Shown piece after piece: positions 32,234 through 41,881 of a stretch of 64,000 bases of DNA. Where the stretch lies: NCBI RefSeq assembly GCF_009870825.1, contig NZ_WTWY01000012.1, positions 1 to 64,000 of the forward strand, read 5' to 3'. The translations under genes were made by a program, and so were the position numbers. The notes under the pieces are model-generated. The model was not told the origin of the DNA and searched no databases. It saw only the letters and a list, made by a program, of their open reading frames with translations. The DNA comes from Paenibacillus sp. USDA918EY. GTDB taxonomy: Bacteria > Bacillota > Bacilli > Paenibacillales > Paenibacillaceae. The first letter of the stretch is position 1. The number at the start of each line of letters is the position of its first letter.

Positions 32234-34744
32234 TCACTGTTGATTTGCATCGTTTGGCGCTTTCACGTAAGTTATGGGATAAGCTTGGCTCCCCAGCAAA
32301 ATTCTTCGGCCCTGGAACTCATCATACAGATTTATGCGAATGGTTCCGCCATATATTTTGCGGAGTTTGTTATTGAAGGACATTTCGTATGATTTACCAT
32401 TGCCAATCGTCCACTCCGTCCCAAGGGCTAAAGTTTTTTCCATGGATTCTCCATAAGGGTCAATGAGTTCCAACACAAGCTTATGCTCATAAGAACCTGT
32501 TTCGTATTCTTCGTTCTTGGATAAGTTGTAATGGATAACTGTATCCAGCGTATCCTTCCCTTCAGTAATGGTACTAACCGCATTTACAATCGACAGATTG
32601 TAAGGGAACAAATCCAAGCTGTTTAAATTAGACGGCTTTATTGGTGTGGCGTTAAGGGATAGCCCAACCGTATTGATATATCCGGTTGATGTACCGCCTA
32701 GATCTGTCAGCTTACCGTCAGCTACACCTGCGCCAATATAAAGCATAAGCTCTGAAGTATTCACACTTTGCGGAAGCTTGCTCCAGACGGTTACCAAACT
32801 TTTACCATTCGGGCCTATGGAATTGGGCGATTGACTCACCTTAGCTTCATAGTATTGATTATCAGATGTTTTGTAATAAGCAACAAGCTGTGCCGGTTTC
32901 GATTGCCGGGATTCTCCGTTCACCATCTCCAACTCCGTATATATTACATTCGATCCGCTGTCGCTATAAACGGTTGTCCGTCGTTCGCGAACTTCTGCTT
33001 TTTTGCCAGGGATATCAATATGGAAGGAACCGCCTGCATCCACGTTGTTCATCACATTGTTGAGAGCATTCGTATTCAATGAGATGAATGTCGTAACTTC
33101 ATCACCTGAACTCTCCTGCAGAATAATCCTTAATTGGTTGAAGCTATAGGAATACGGAACGCCCGCAAGCACGTACATCTCTGCCGATTCGTTAGGAGCG
33201 AGCGCCGTTAAGCCATTAGGAGCTACGAGGTGCGCCGAGCCGCTGAGGTCGCTCATTCCCGCCTTGACCAGAGCTTTAAGTTTAGGCATCTGAACGGCAT
33301 GAGACGATGTGTTGCGAATGCTGATTTTGGCTGCCATTTGATCGCCATCTTGCCATGGCAAACGCTGGAAAGAGTCGAGCTTGACCGCGAATGTCCCGTG
33401 ACTGTTTTCAAACAAGTTTTCTATTCCCAGCTTGCCGCTATTTTCCAAGGAATAAGGGATCATGTAACGTGCTGTCGGGAAAATGACTTTATCGGGCGCC
33501 GGTGGCTCGCTCAAGTGCAATTGCAACCTGTCTTGGTTCAGCTTTAACGGCACATCAACGCTGAGATCAAAGATTTTCTCTTCCAGCGGTTTTAAGGTTA
33601 CGTTGGCAAACGCCTTAGCATCCACCGGAATGCTGTAACCTTCAGCGGTCTTAACGACGAGCTCGTAAGCTGGCAGCGTTACAGATTTATTGCCGAGATT
33701 TTTCATTCGAAACTTCAAACTCCATTTCGCGAAATCATTCTCCGGATAAACAGAGGTGCTCTTGAGCTGCGTTTCGACTGCATTCTTGCCGATGAAAATG
33801 TTCTTGACAGCGTAAATAGGTACCGCTGAATCCAGTACGGTTACAGCTGGAAGACTAAAGGATTGAATCGGCAGATTCACTTTCAAAGTCGGGTCTTCCT
33901 GCGCTAATTGCAGTATCATATTTTCTGTTTTCAAGTAGGAAGGAACCTCTGCCAGATAGTAGATCATTTTTTTCTCCTGCGGCTGCACTGCGTAACTGCT
34001 GCTGGCATCATCCAATTTGAGATCAAAAACCGAGCCGCCGGAAGACTTCAGGTATGCTTTATAACCGGGATCACTTAGCGCCTTTGTACCCGAATTCGCC
34101 AAACTGATGCCTGCCTTCAAATATACTTTTCCGTTCATTTGAATCTTTTGCAGACTTTCCGCTTTCGCAGTCACAGGTAGATCATCGACCATCATTTTCC
34201 GGCTTTGTCCTTCAGGAACGATCGTTGAATAATGAGTTGGAATGGTAAAAACGCCCAGCCTTTTTTGATAATTGGCGCTGCTGAAATCAAAACCGAATAT
34301 AGATACCTTTACTCCGTTTACTTTGGCGGCCTTGCCGATGTTGACATAATAAGTAACGGTTTGGCTGCTCTTGGCGGGTACTGTTTTTATGGCTGCATCC
34401 TTCGTGATAGGTTTTCCTTGTACAACCGTACCGCCCGATGTAGTTACCTGGGAAAAATAATCGATGAGGGCGACATTGCTCCCGGTGCCGTTGTTATAAC
34501 TCAGCGTATAGATAAGGATGTTACCGCCCGGCTGGGCGAACATGTCGATATTCGTCAGCTTGACGCTGACATGGCTCCTCAAAGCTACGGATCCGAGGCT
34601 CTCCAGCGTGAATACTGCTGCCGCCGCTGATTTGTTATTGGATGGAACGCTTGCCTGTGCTGTATGGGCTTCAAGTGCAATAGTCTGACTTATTATCGCT
34701 GAGCTGAGCAAAACTGCAGCACAGTTCCTTATTGGCTTGAGCAT
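32234..34744 (-). CDS. Large secreted beta-rich surface protein of unknown function
   Basis: An 836-residue protein with signal peptide (about residues 1-32, ending AQA|SV) and no further membrane segment or sorting motif. The mature part appears to be a chain of about seven beta-sandwich-like modules: recurring phrases are YTLSYNNGTGSN, LKAGISLANSGTKALSDPGY, LKFRMKNLGNKSVTLPAYELVV and KISIRNTSSHAVQMPKL, each like a domain with a 'NxGxKxV' turn. AAGGAGGG precedes ATG 34744 by six bases. It follows the ABC-HlyD operon on the same strand, separated by a probable terminator (34877), so it may form its own unit with related regulation. No family was recognised; a binding or scaffolding role for an extracellular polymer is possible. 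Confidence 0.65.
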   Translation of the reverse strand: MLKPIRNCAAVLLSSAIISQTIALEAHTAQASVPSNNKSAAAAVFTLESLGSVALRSHVSVKLTNIDMFAQPGGNILIYTLSYNNGTGSNVALIDYFSQVTTSGGTVVQGKPITKDAAIKTVPAKSSQTVTYYVNIGKAAKVNGVKVSIFGFDFSSANYQKRLGVFTIPTHYSTIVPEGQSRKMMVDDLPVTAKAESLQKIQMNGKVYLKAGISLANSGTKALSDPGYKAYLKSSGGSVFDLKLDDASSSYAVQPQEKKMIYYLAEVPSYLKTENMILQLAQEDPTLKVNLPIQSFSLPAVTVLDSAVPIYAVKNIFIGKNAVETQLKSTSVYPENDFAKWSLKFRMKNLGNKSVTLPAYELVVKTAEGYSIPVDAKAFANVTLKPLEEKIFDLSVDVPLKLNQDRLQLHLSEPPAPDKVIFPTARYMIPYSLENSGKLGIENLFENSHGTFAVKLDSFQRLPWQDGDQMAAKISIRNTSSHAVQMPKLKALVKAGMSDLSGSAHLVAPNGLTALAPNESAEMYVLAGVPYSYSFNQLRIILQESSGDEVTTFISLNTNALNNVMNNVDAGGSFHIDIPGKKAEVRERRTTVYSDSGSNVIYTELEMVNGESRQSKPAQLVAYYKTSDNQYYEAKVSQSPNSIGPNGKSLVTVWSKLPQSVNTSELMLYIGAGVADGKLTDLGGTSTGYINTVGLSLNATPIKPSNLNSLDLFPYNLSIVNAVSTITEGKDTLDTVIHYNLSKNEEYETGSYEHKLVLELIDPYGESMEKTLALGTEWTIGNGKSYEMSFNNKLRKIYGGTIRINLYDEFQGRRILLGSQAYPITYVKAPNDANQQ

Positions 34745-34876
34745 AACTTGCCCTCCTTGTTGAACATGTATATCGACAATCTTTTCTCAGAAGACAAACC
34801 GTGTGTAACGCAAACTGTTTCGAGAGATGTGGAATGTTAAGCCTTTGAAATTTATCTTTTCATGCTCCTCTTAGAA

Positions 34877-34915
34877 AAAAGCAGCGCACGAAGGTGGGCC
34901 GCTTCTTTCGTTTCC
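34877..34915 (-). terminator. Probable terminator of the ABC/HlyD operon
   Basis: Minus strand AAGAAGCGGC pairs with GCTGCTTTTTT (one G-T pair), followed by a T-run. Confidence 0.55.
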
Positions 34916-34922
34916 GTTTTTC

Positions 34923-36251
34923 CTATTCGTTTAAATAGGTTGTTACGCGGTTCTGGATCAACTTCGCTACTTCTTCTGCAGACTTCTGCCCATTAAAAAA
35001 GGTTGCGGACTCTTCGCCTATAATTGGAACGACTCTGCCATCCACGTTCACATATCGATACGCACTATGAACGAATTGTTTGAACTGCGTAAATGCATCG
35101 TCCGATATTTTGGCTTTTTTACCGTCCGGCAGCTTATAGGTTCCGCTTTTCGCTTTTTCCTGAAGCTCGTTTATTTTTTTGTCGTTTACGGATGCAAGCA
35201 GGGAAAAGCCTTCCCGATCTTGCAGCGATTGCGCCTCGTCAGATAATAAGAAGGAAATGAACTTCCACGCTTCGTCTTTCACCGGAGAATTGGCCCGGAT
35301 CGCAAATTCGTTTAAGGGAAAAATCCGCGTTCCTTCGGATTGCCCCGTATGCGGCTTTTGCAGCAGTACCGGATTTTCGAAGGATGAATATAAGACGTCG
35401 ATCAAGTCTCCCGGCGACAATAAAGAAGCGGGAGAAAACAACTGATGACCCATTTCGGCTTGATCTGCGGTCATGACCTTTTCTTCGTACATGTTTTGGA
35501 TCTGCTGCATCAGTTCCACGAATTCGGGAGAGTCGAACTTTCCTTTTTTCGTCTCGCCATCGACGAACTGCGCGTAATTTTCTACAACCATTTCCTCGAG
35601 TAACATATCCGGCGGGTAATTCGCCAAGGCATACAGCTGTTTGCTGCCGCTCTTCCTTGCTTGTTGAATAAGCTGCTTCGAGATCTCCTCAAAGGTATTC
35701 CAGCTCCAGCTCTTATCGTCGATCTTCACCGTGGAGTTCTTCAACACGTTCCCATCACCAACGAATGCTGCTATTCCGAAACCGGCAGGGATCGTATACA
35801 TCCCGCCTTTTAACTTCAAAGACTCTAACACTTTCATTTGTACATCGTTCTTATCCAGCGTTTGATCCTGATCCATTAAATCTTTCATGTCGAGAAGCAT
35901 CTTCTTGCTCACATATTCTTCCAAAGGCAATCCGCTTAATTCGATGATATCCGCGCCTTTCCCTGATAACAGGGCCGTATTCGTCGTTTTTACGTATTTT
36001 TCATACTCGCCCTGGCCCCATTGTTCGCCCGCGTTTTTATAGGATTTGATTTGCAGGTCGATATCCGGGTACTTCTCTTCAAACTTCTTCTTTAAGATCT
36101 CGTAGAATGGGCTCGATTCTTGCAGAGATAACGTAATAACGGTCTTTCCTTCCTTGGTGGTCTGTTTCTCTTTCCCGCTGCTTCCGGAACTGCATGCCGT
36201 TGTTGTTATCATTAAAGCGCCTGCTATCATCATCAAAAGCCACTTTTTCAT
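34923..36251 (-). CDS. Extracellular solute-binding lipoprotein (ABC sugar-type)
   Basis: A 442-residue cluster-B type binding protein (SBP family 1). The lipobox is TTAC with Cys20. The mature part begins GKTVITLSLQESSPFYEILKKKFEEKYPDIDLQIKSY and ends with the usual DEAWKFISFLLSDEAQS block, so it is a sugar or oligosaccharide receptor. The ribosome site AGGAGG lies eight bases before ATG 36251. It is the last gene of an operon with two permeases and an HlyD-type adaptor; no ATPase is encoded, so a shared MsmX/UgpC-type ATPase is expected. The receptor being placed last is unusual; normally it is first. Confidence 0.85.
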   Translation of the reverse strand: MKKWLLMMIAGALMITTTACSSGSSGKEKQTTKEGKTVITLSLQESSPFYEILKKKFEEKYPDIDLQIKSYKNAGEQWGQGEYEKYVKTTNTALLSGKGADIIELSGLPLEEYVSKKMLLDMKDLMDQDQTLDKNDVQMKVLESLKLKGGMYTIPAGFGIAAFVGDGNVLKNSTVKIDDKSWSWNTFEEISKQLIQQARKSGSKQLYALANYPPDMLLEEMVVENYAQFVDGETKKGKFDSPEFVELMQQIQNMYEEKVMTADQAEMGHQLFSPASLLSPGDLIDVLYSSFENPVLLQKPHTGQSEGTRIFPLNEFAIRANSPVKDEAWKFISFLLSDEAQSLQDREGFSLLASVNDKKINELQEKAKSGTYKLPDGKKAKISDDAFTQFKQFVHSAYRYVNVDGRVVPIIGEESATFFNGQKSAEEVAKLIQNRVTTYLNE

Positions 36252-36291
36252 CGTATAACCTCCTATTGTTTCTTCTTACTTCAATGCTTGA

Positions 36292-37452
36292 CTATTGCAA
36301 GCGAATGCGGTCGCCGTCTTGCAAAGGCTCGCTGCTTTCTAAAATAATCTGGTCGTCCTCGAAGATATTTTCGGATTGAATCATCGTTACCGCACCATTC
36401 GTTTCACTGGATGCAATCCGGACTTTGCGGGCAACAAAGACATTGCCGAATGTCCCCGGCTGTTCTTCGACTTTGAAGATATACGTTCCCTCGCGGTCCT
36501 GATGGATCGCTTTATTGGAAACAAGGAATCCCTCATGGAGTGAGCGTTTCTCGAGTTTAATCGATGCCTGCTCGCCTCCTTTCAATTCGGTATCAACAAC
36601 CTTGATGCGAAGCGTCTTCTGCGGGATTGTCGTGCTCTTCTCCGCCTCCTCGGCAGTTGAGCTGCCTTGAAGCGGCTCTGCATTCGCGATTTCCGCAATC
36701 GTCCCGCTCAATACCCTTGCTTGTTGATCCTGGGCTGTATCCACTTCGACCTCGATCTTCTCCCCTACCTTTATCCCTAAGCTGGACAAAAGCTTGGCAT
36801 CGACAGGAATATTCATCCGGTAACCCAGGCTGCCGTTCGATACAATCACGTCCGGGTCTCCCGCCGAGGCGAACCCTTCAATCGCATTCAGTTTTGTAAC
36901 GATCCCATCGAACGGAGCGGTCAGCTGCTTTTGGCTGGTTAAAAGTTCTCTCATCCCGTTAATTTTTTGTTCCTCCAAGGCGATTTCAAGCTTGCCCTTT
37001 TCTATGTCCCGCTTTGCATTCCGAAGTTTCAGCTCGTCCTCCTCCACCGCCGAAAGGATGTACTGATCTTGAGAGTTCTGTTGCTCGATTTTTTGTTTTT
37101 CCAGGTTTGTGATTTCTGCATTTAACTCCTGCTCCGCCGCCTTGCTGTCATAGAGGATTAGCTTCTGCCCCTTTTGGACGTAATCTCCTTCTTTGACGAG
37201 AATCTTTTGAACCTTCCAGCCGGCAGGGTTCGACAGTTTCACTTCGTCCAGCGGCTTTAGGATATCGCTGCCCTCGATCTTAAAAGTAAGGCTTCCTTTG
37301 GTCGGCTTTTCCGTCCCTACTTTCGGCAGGGTGAGCGACTGTAGCGTATTGCTGAACAAGGTAAAAAACAGAAGCACCCCCACAAAAAGGGTAAATACGA
37401 TTTGAATCATGCGTTTGCGTCTTCGGTCAGACGGCTCTTTTCCTAACTCCAT
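36292..37452 (-). CDS. HlyD/MacA-type membrane fusion (adaptor) protein
   Basis: A 386-residue bitopic protein. One membrane helix (about residues 16-38) is followed by a lipoyl half (NPAGWKVQKILVKEGDYVQKGQKLIL), a coiled-coil hairpin (AEQELNAEITNLEKQKIEQQNSQ...), the second lipoyl half (LTAPFDGIVTKLNAIEGFASAG) and beta-barrel and C-terminal modules. In Firmicutes such proteins accompany MacB- or YknXYZ-type exporters. None is nearby; here it lies between an importer permease and the solute-binding gene. ATG 37452 was chosen (GGAGGAG ten bases upstream); the frame is open to 37497 without ribosome site. Its place in an importer operon is exceptional. Confidence 0.82.
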   Translation of the reverse strand: MELGKEPSDRRRKRMIQIVFTLFVGVLLFFTLFSNTLQSLTLPKVGTEKPTKGSLTFKIEGSDILKPLDEVKLSNPAGWKVQKILVKEGDYVQKGQKLILYDSKAAEQELNAEITNLEKQKIEQQNSQDQYILSAVEEDELKLRNAKRDIEKGKLEIALEEQKINGMRELLTSQKQLTAPFDGIVTKLNAIEGFASAGDPDVIVSNGSLGYRMNIPVDAKLLSSLGIKVGEKIEVEVDTAQDQQARVLSGTIAEIANAEPLQGSSTAEEAEKSTTIPQKTLRIKVVDTELKGGEQASIKLEKRSLHEGFLVSNKAIHQDREGTYIFKVEEQPGTFGNVFVARKVRIASSETNGAVTMIQSENIFEDDQIILESSEPLQDGDRIRLQ

Positions 37453-37595
37453 ATCCGTCTTTCTCCTCCTAAAACCTTTCTGCAGGAAAGATTGCATCGT
37501 AAGCGCTGGCTAAAATCCCCAAAGGAAAGCTGCCACGTAGGCTCTTGGCTGCGCGAAAGCCTGACTTCCCTTGCAAACATTCAGCTTCGAGTTCA

Positions 37596-38489
37596 TTAAC
37601 CCTTGATGCCTGACAATTGAATACCCTCAATGAAATACGATTCCGCATATAGGAACAACAGCACCATCGGAGCCATATATAGCATGGATGCTGCAAAAGC
37701 AATCCCTCGATTCCCGTCGGTGACCCTGGATAAAAAAACCGACAGCGGTTGCTTGAACGGGTCGTCCAGAAAAATAAGCGGCTGCTCGACCATATTCCAG
37801 TAATCGACGAACAATAAAATGATGAGCGCCGCCAGACCCGGTTTGATCATCGGGACGATGATTTTGAAAAATATCCGCAAATGCCCGGCTCCTTCCATTT
37901 TAGCCGCTTCGATATAAGCATAAGGAATATCCAGCATGAACTGCCTAAGCATAAATACGCCGAATGCCGCGAAAATGCCGGGCCATATAATGGCACTCGG
38001 ACTATTCAGCATTCCAAGCCGATCCGCCATGATATAGTTCGGAACCAGCGTGACCTGAAACGGCATGAGCATGGTTAAAACATAGATGAGGAACAAAGGA
38101 TCCCTGCCGCGGAATTTCAGCTTGGAGAACGCGTATGCTGCGAGCGCCGCCACAAAAGTCTGTCCGGCAATGATCGGCACAACCATTCCTACGGAGTTCC
38201 AAAACATCGTCAAATATTTCGGGTTGTCCACGAGCACCTTGCCATACTGCTCCAAAGAAACTTTGTCCGGCAACAATTTCAAATTGACGAATGGCATTGT
38301 TTTCCCGGCTGCGGCTACATCATTCTTCTGCCCTATGGCTCTATAATTGATCTCTATTTCCTTTTCTGTCGTCAGCGAATTGACGAATGTGACCCCAATC
38401 GGAAGCAGCAATAGGATGGCAATAACGCTGGTGACGAACGTTAATGAAATGTTTCGCAAAACTTTGGCAATCGGCACGTTTTCTCTCAC
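37596..38489 (-). CDS. Carbohydrate ABC transporter permease (MalG/UgpE-like)
   Basis: A 297-residue inner-membrane permease with six helices. The EAA loop reads EAAKMEGAGHLRIFFKIIVPM, the contact site for the ATPase, and the C-terminus has the usual YFIEGIQLSGIKG. An extracytoplasmic insertion of about 60 residues follows TM1 (TEKEIEINYRAIGQKND...). The frame begins GTG 38489 directly at AGGAG; GTG 38477, with AGGAGG 11 bases upstream, may be the true start. It follows the partner permease by three bases. Confidence 0.88.
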   Translation of the reverse strand: MRENVPIAKVLRNISLTFVTSVIAILLLLPIGVTFVNSLTTEKEIEINYRAIGQKNDVAAAGKTMPFVNLKLLPDKVSLEQYGKVLVDNPKYLTMFWNSVGMVVPIIAGQTFVAALAAYAFSKLKFRGRDPLFLIYVLTMLMPFQVTLVPNYIMADRLGMLNSPSAIIWPGIFAAFGVFMLRQFMLDIPYAYIEAAKMEGAGHLRIFFKIIVPMIKPGLAALIILLFVDYWNMVEQPLIFLDDPFKQPLSVFLSRVTDGNRGIAFAASMLYMAPMVLLFLYAESYFIEGIQLSGIKG

Positions 38490-38492
38490 CTC

Positions 38493-39371
38493 CTATTCCA
38501 TGTATTGCCGATGCCTGCGTTCAAGCATGAACAGTCCCATGACAATCATCAGAATGCAGCCGAACATGAAGGTCGCCGCTGCAGTCAACTTCTGGGTATC
38601 GAGCGACATAAACATGTTGTTCATATAGTGCTGCATCATGTAGATGCTGTCATGCGGATAATCACCTGCGATCAGATACGTTTCCCGGAATACTTTAAAC
38701 GAATTGATGATCGACATGATGACGACAAAGAACATCGTGGAGGTTAGATAGACCAGCGTGATGCTTCTGAACTGCCGTAAACGCCCTGCCCCCTCGATTT
38801 GGGCGGTTTCGTAATAGTCTTTCGGAATTTGCTGCAAACCGGCTAAAAATAAAATCACGTTGTAGCCGATGTTTTTCCATAAATACACGACGATGACGAC
38901 AATTCGGGCCGAATCCGTCTTCATCCAATCCACGCGAGCTGCCCCGAAATGGCTCAGCCAGGCGTTCAGAGAACCGTTCCAATCGAACAGGATCTGCCAG
39001 ATCATAACGATCGAGGCCACGGGTACGACCAGCGGCAGCACATAGGCCGTCCGAAGCCATCTTCGAAGATATGTACTTTGGTTTAAAAGCATGGCCAGCC
39101 CCAGCGACAGTGCAAGCATAAGCGGAACGCTAACCGCACTGAAATAAAACGTGTTGGATGCCGCTTTGCGGAAGGAACCGCTCGCAAGCAGTTCGCGGTA
39201 ATTGTCGAATCCGACAAAATGCCCACCCACCGTACTGTCCATAAAGGAATAAAACACTCCCATGACAAACGGGATCAGGTAAAAAACGGAAAATCCGACG
39301 CCGCTAGGCACAAGGAACATCACGGCTGCCGAAGCATCTTTGCGGAGCCATCTCTTCATCGTTGTCTTCAT
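38493..39371 (-). CDS. Carbohydrate ABC transporter permease (MalF/UgpA-like)
   Basis: Partner permease of 292 residues with six helices. The EAA loop is ETAQIEGAGRLRQFRSITLVY and the N-terminus (MFLVPSGVGFSVFYLIPFVMGVFYSF) is typical of UgpA/MalF-type subunits. Start 39371 is tentative: the frame is open to 39410; AGGT eight bases before ATG 39371 and AAAGG 12 bases before ATG 39359 both occur. It is the first gene of the ABC-HlyD operon, 284 bases downstream of the lipoprotein gene of the two-component operon, from which a terminator separates it. Confidence 0.88.
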   Translation of the reverse strand: MKTTMKRWLRKDASAAVMFLVPSGVGFSVFYLIPFVMGVFYSFMDSTVGGHFVGFDNYRELLASGSFRKAASNTFYFSAVSVPLMLALSLGLAMLLNQSTYLRRWLRTAYVLPLVVPVASIVMIWQILFDWNGSLNAWLSHFGAARVDWMKTDSARIVVIVVYLWKNIGYNVILFLAGLQQIPKDYYETAQIEGAGRLRQFRSITLVYLTSTMFFVVIMSIINSFKVFRETYLIAGDYPHDSIYMMQHYMNNMFMSLDTQKLTAAATFMFGCILMIVMGLFMLERRHRQYME

Positions 39372-39542
39372 CCTTTCATGACCTGCTGCTAAAGGTGGAC
39401 GGATTAACATATCTACATTCGATATTTCATCTCAGCAGCACAAAGCTATCTTATGGCACGTATATATTGGAAGTCGGGTAGAGTTGTGATGAAATTGTAA
39501 AAATTGGCCTGCATAATGATATTCAATTCAGTAATGACATAC

Positions 39543-39575
39543 AAAAAAGGCCGGTCATCAGATCCAGCCTTTTTG
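39543..39575 (-). terminator. Terminator of the two-component operon
   Basis: Minus strand AAAAAGGCTGG and CCGGCCTTTTTT form a stem (one G-T pair) with T-run. It separates the kinase operon from the ABC operon. Confidence 0.75.
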
Positions 39576-39655
39576 ATCTACCCATTTTGGGGATCAAACA
39601 TTTCTTTTTTCTCGCTCGCGCTGTAGAATACAGCTTTGCCTTCGAACCGCTAATG

Positions 39656-40444
39656 TCAATTGTTGTAGAACCACATTTCGCTCAAGTTATCCTTGTCGAA
39701 CCCTATGAACTCTCCCGCATTAGTATCTATCACAAGTCTGAGTTCGCCGACATCGGGTTCCTTGGTTCGATAATACAATTCTTGCGTTGTCCCATACGAG
39801 TATTGGTAGTCCAACTGATAAGCGGATGCTGCAGTGCCTTCGATCTGTGCAAGATACTTCTCGGCCTTATGGACCATTTCTTCGCCCGAGAGTCCTTTGG
39901 GTATCATTTTTGAATTCATATCGCTTCCCGTTGCATCATTAAAATATTCCGCGCCACGCTGCATGATGCTTTCCACTTTACCGTCCTTGGGGTTCATGAG
40001 CACCTCGAATCCACTCTGATCGGTTTTGCCCTGAAGACTGACAAAGGTAAGGCCATCTGTAAACTGAGTGATCCTCTTCCCGATTCTTTTTAAAGCTTTC
40101 TTTTCCCGTTCTCCTGCTGCTTTAAAGTTCTCATAGTTTTTATAGTTCCCTTCCATCATAGCTAATAGGTTCTCCAGCTCTTTCTGAGACATGGAATAGA
40201 TCCCGATTCTTACCTGATCCGAAGTCAGCTTCAGATGATAAAATTTATTCACTGCATTAATACTTAATCTTGTTACTGTTTCTTGCGACAGCATGCCGTT
40301 ATATTCCACCAATTTGGCATCAGAATCTTTGGCGATATGTTTTACCATGACGGTGTCTTTCTCGATCGCCTGATAAAAGCCGTCGCACCCGCTTAGAACG
40401 CAGATCGTACATACATATGCGGCAATGAATAACAACCGTTTCAT
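39656..40444 (-). CDS. Lipoprotein partner of the histidine kinase
   Basis: A 262-residue lipoprotein with lipobox LSGC (Cys20). The mature part is hydrophilic; a region around KIGKRITQFTDGLTFVSLQGK and the end VGELRLVIDTNAGEFIGFDKD has a PepSY/YcdB-like beta-sheet look. Its ATG overlaps the kinase stop codon by four bases (ATGA), so it is made together with the kinase. Lipoproteins coupled to kinases often modulate the sensor outside the membrane. No family could be named. Confidence 0.65.
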   Translation of the reverse strand: MKRLLFIAAYVCTICVLSGCDGFYQAIEKDTVMVKHIAKDSDAKLVEYNGMLSQETVTRLSINAVNKFYHLKLTSDQVRIGIYSMSQKELENLLAMMEGNYKNYENFKAAGEREKKALKRIGKRITQFTDGLTFVSLQGKTDQSGFEVLMNPKDGKVESIMQRGAEYFNDATGSDMNSKMIPKGLSGEEMVHKAEKYLAQIEGTAASAYQLDYQYSYGTTQELYYRTKEPDVGELRLVIDTNAGEFIGFDKDNLSEMWFYNN

Positions 40445-41877
40445 TCCCGCTCACCTCCCCCTTTATATTGAAGCGGGAACATCACACGCACGGTGGTTCC
40501 CTCTCCCGGCTGGCTCTCCACTTCTAACCGGGCCCCGTGCACTTCGGCGATGCTTTGACAGATGGATAGACCCAGCCCGGCACCATGCTGGCTTTTGGTT
40601 CTAGCTTTGTCTACCATATAAAACGGCTCAAACAGGTTTGCCAGATGCTCCTCAGGAATACCGATCCCGTGATCAATAACTTCAAGTGTATAGCACCCTT
40701 GCCCTGCCTGTGATTGCAGCGTGATCATTCCCGCTTCGGTTAATGCTTTCATCGCGTTGTCCACGAGGTTATGGATCAGAACTTTGATTAAGTCGGGATC
40801 CATCCGCACTTCTCCATCCACGCAACGGGTAATGAGCCGGAGATGCTTATCCGCGGCTTTCATTTGCAAGGAAGCCTCCGCTTCCCGGATCACATTCTTC
40901 ATATTGACCGTTCTTAGTTCAGTATGGCCTTGCCTGAGCAGAATCAGATCCATCAATTTAAATGAAAGATGCTCGAGTCTCTTTGCTTCGGAATAGATGA
41001 CGTTCAGTCCATCCAACAGTGTTTCCTCTCCCACCTTCGTCATTCTTAAAAAATTCGCATAACCGATAATCGAAGTGAGTGGTGTTTTCAACTCATGCGT
41101 AATGTTCTGGATAAATCGCTCTTTCTCATTGTTGTTTCTTTCGAGCTCATTGATTTTCTCTTCGACGACTTCAGCCATCTCATTGAAGTTCGCACCCAGC
41201 ATGCCGATCTCATCCCGTGATTTCAACTTGACGCGTTCCGAGAATCTGCCTTGCGCAATAACCTTCGCCATGCGGATCATCCGGTCAATTGGCTTTGTCA
41301 GCCCTTTGCTGATCAGGAACATGACGAGTGCATACAGAATGACGGCACCTGCATCCACCTTGAAGAAAAAGCTGTATTGATTCATGCGCTCATCATAAAG
41401 AGGCGTCACGTCTTTAATATAAGTGAACACGTAATATTTGCCGTTAATGGGTGCAAGATTTGAGGTGAACAGCATTGTTCTTTTGCCGATATCACGAAGA
41501 ATATACCTAATTTCATCAGCGGTCAGTCGAATCAGTTCCTTACGGCTCTGGGGCATTGAAAAATTCGTATTGCTGTACACGATCCGGCTGCCTTCGGTGA
41601 TCTGGATGTATACGTTCTCTTCTTGGTTCTTATTCACAAATCCTGTCGCGATATTCGTCAGTACCGTCTTCTCATAATCGATGCTGTCATACACGTTCAG
41701 AATGGGAATAACTCCATTTACACTGGAATGAATGCTCATATTTTCACTTAAGGCATTGCCTATTTCCTGCTGCAGCATTTGGTTGTGATTGCGTTCAATG
41801 ACCATAATCGAGGCGATGTTGAAGATGACGACAAACGTGAGAATGGAAAACAGACAAATTTTCTGCCAAAATTTCAT
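40441..41877 (-). CDS. Sensor histidine kinase, HAMP-HisKA type
   Basis: A 478-residue membrane kinase. TM1 is at residues 8-27, an extracytoplasmic sensor domain of about 140 residues follows (28-168), TM2 is near 173-190, then a HAMP linker (KPIDRMIRMAKVIAQGRFSERV), HisKA with phospho-His261 in ITHELKTPLTSIIGY, and an HATPase domain (LIHNLVDNAMKAL, DHGIGIP, GAGLGLSI). The start lies four bases after the stop codon of the regulator gene with GAGGATTAGGG inside it. It is co-transcribed with the regulator and the overlapping lipoprotein. The signal could be an envelope component or sugar, judged by the neighbouring ABC importer. Confidence 0.92.
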   Translation of the reverse strand: MKFWQKICLFSILTFVVIFNIASIMVIERNHNQMLQQEIGNALSENMSIHSSVNGVIPILNVYDSIDYEKTVLTNIATGFVNKNQEENVYIQITEGSRIVYSNTNFSMPQSRKELIRLTADEIRYILRDIGKRTMLFTSNLAPINGKYYVFTYIKDVTPLYDERMNQYSFFFKVDAGAVILYALVMFLISKGLTKPIDRMIRMAKVIAQGRFSERVKLKSRDEIGMLGANFNEMAEVVEEKINELERNNNEKERFIQNITHELKTPLTSIIGYANFLRMTKVGEETLLDGLNVIYSEAKRLEHLSFKLMDLILLRQGHTELRTVNMKNVIREAEASLQMKAADKHLRLITRCVDGEVRMDPDLIKVLIHNLVDNAMKALTEAGMITLQSQAGQGCYTLEVIDHGIGIPEEHLANLFEPFYMVDKARTKSQHGAGLGLSICQSIAEVHGARLEVESQPGEGTTVRVMFPLQYKGGGERE

Positions 41878-41881
41878 AGCC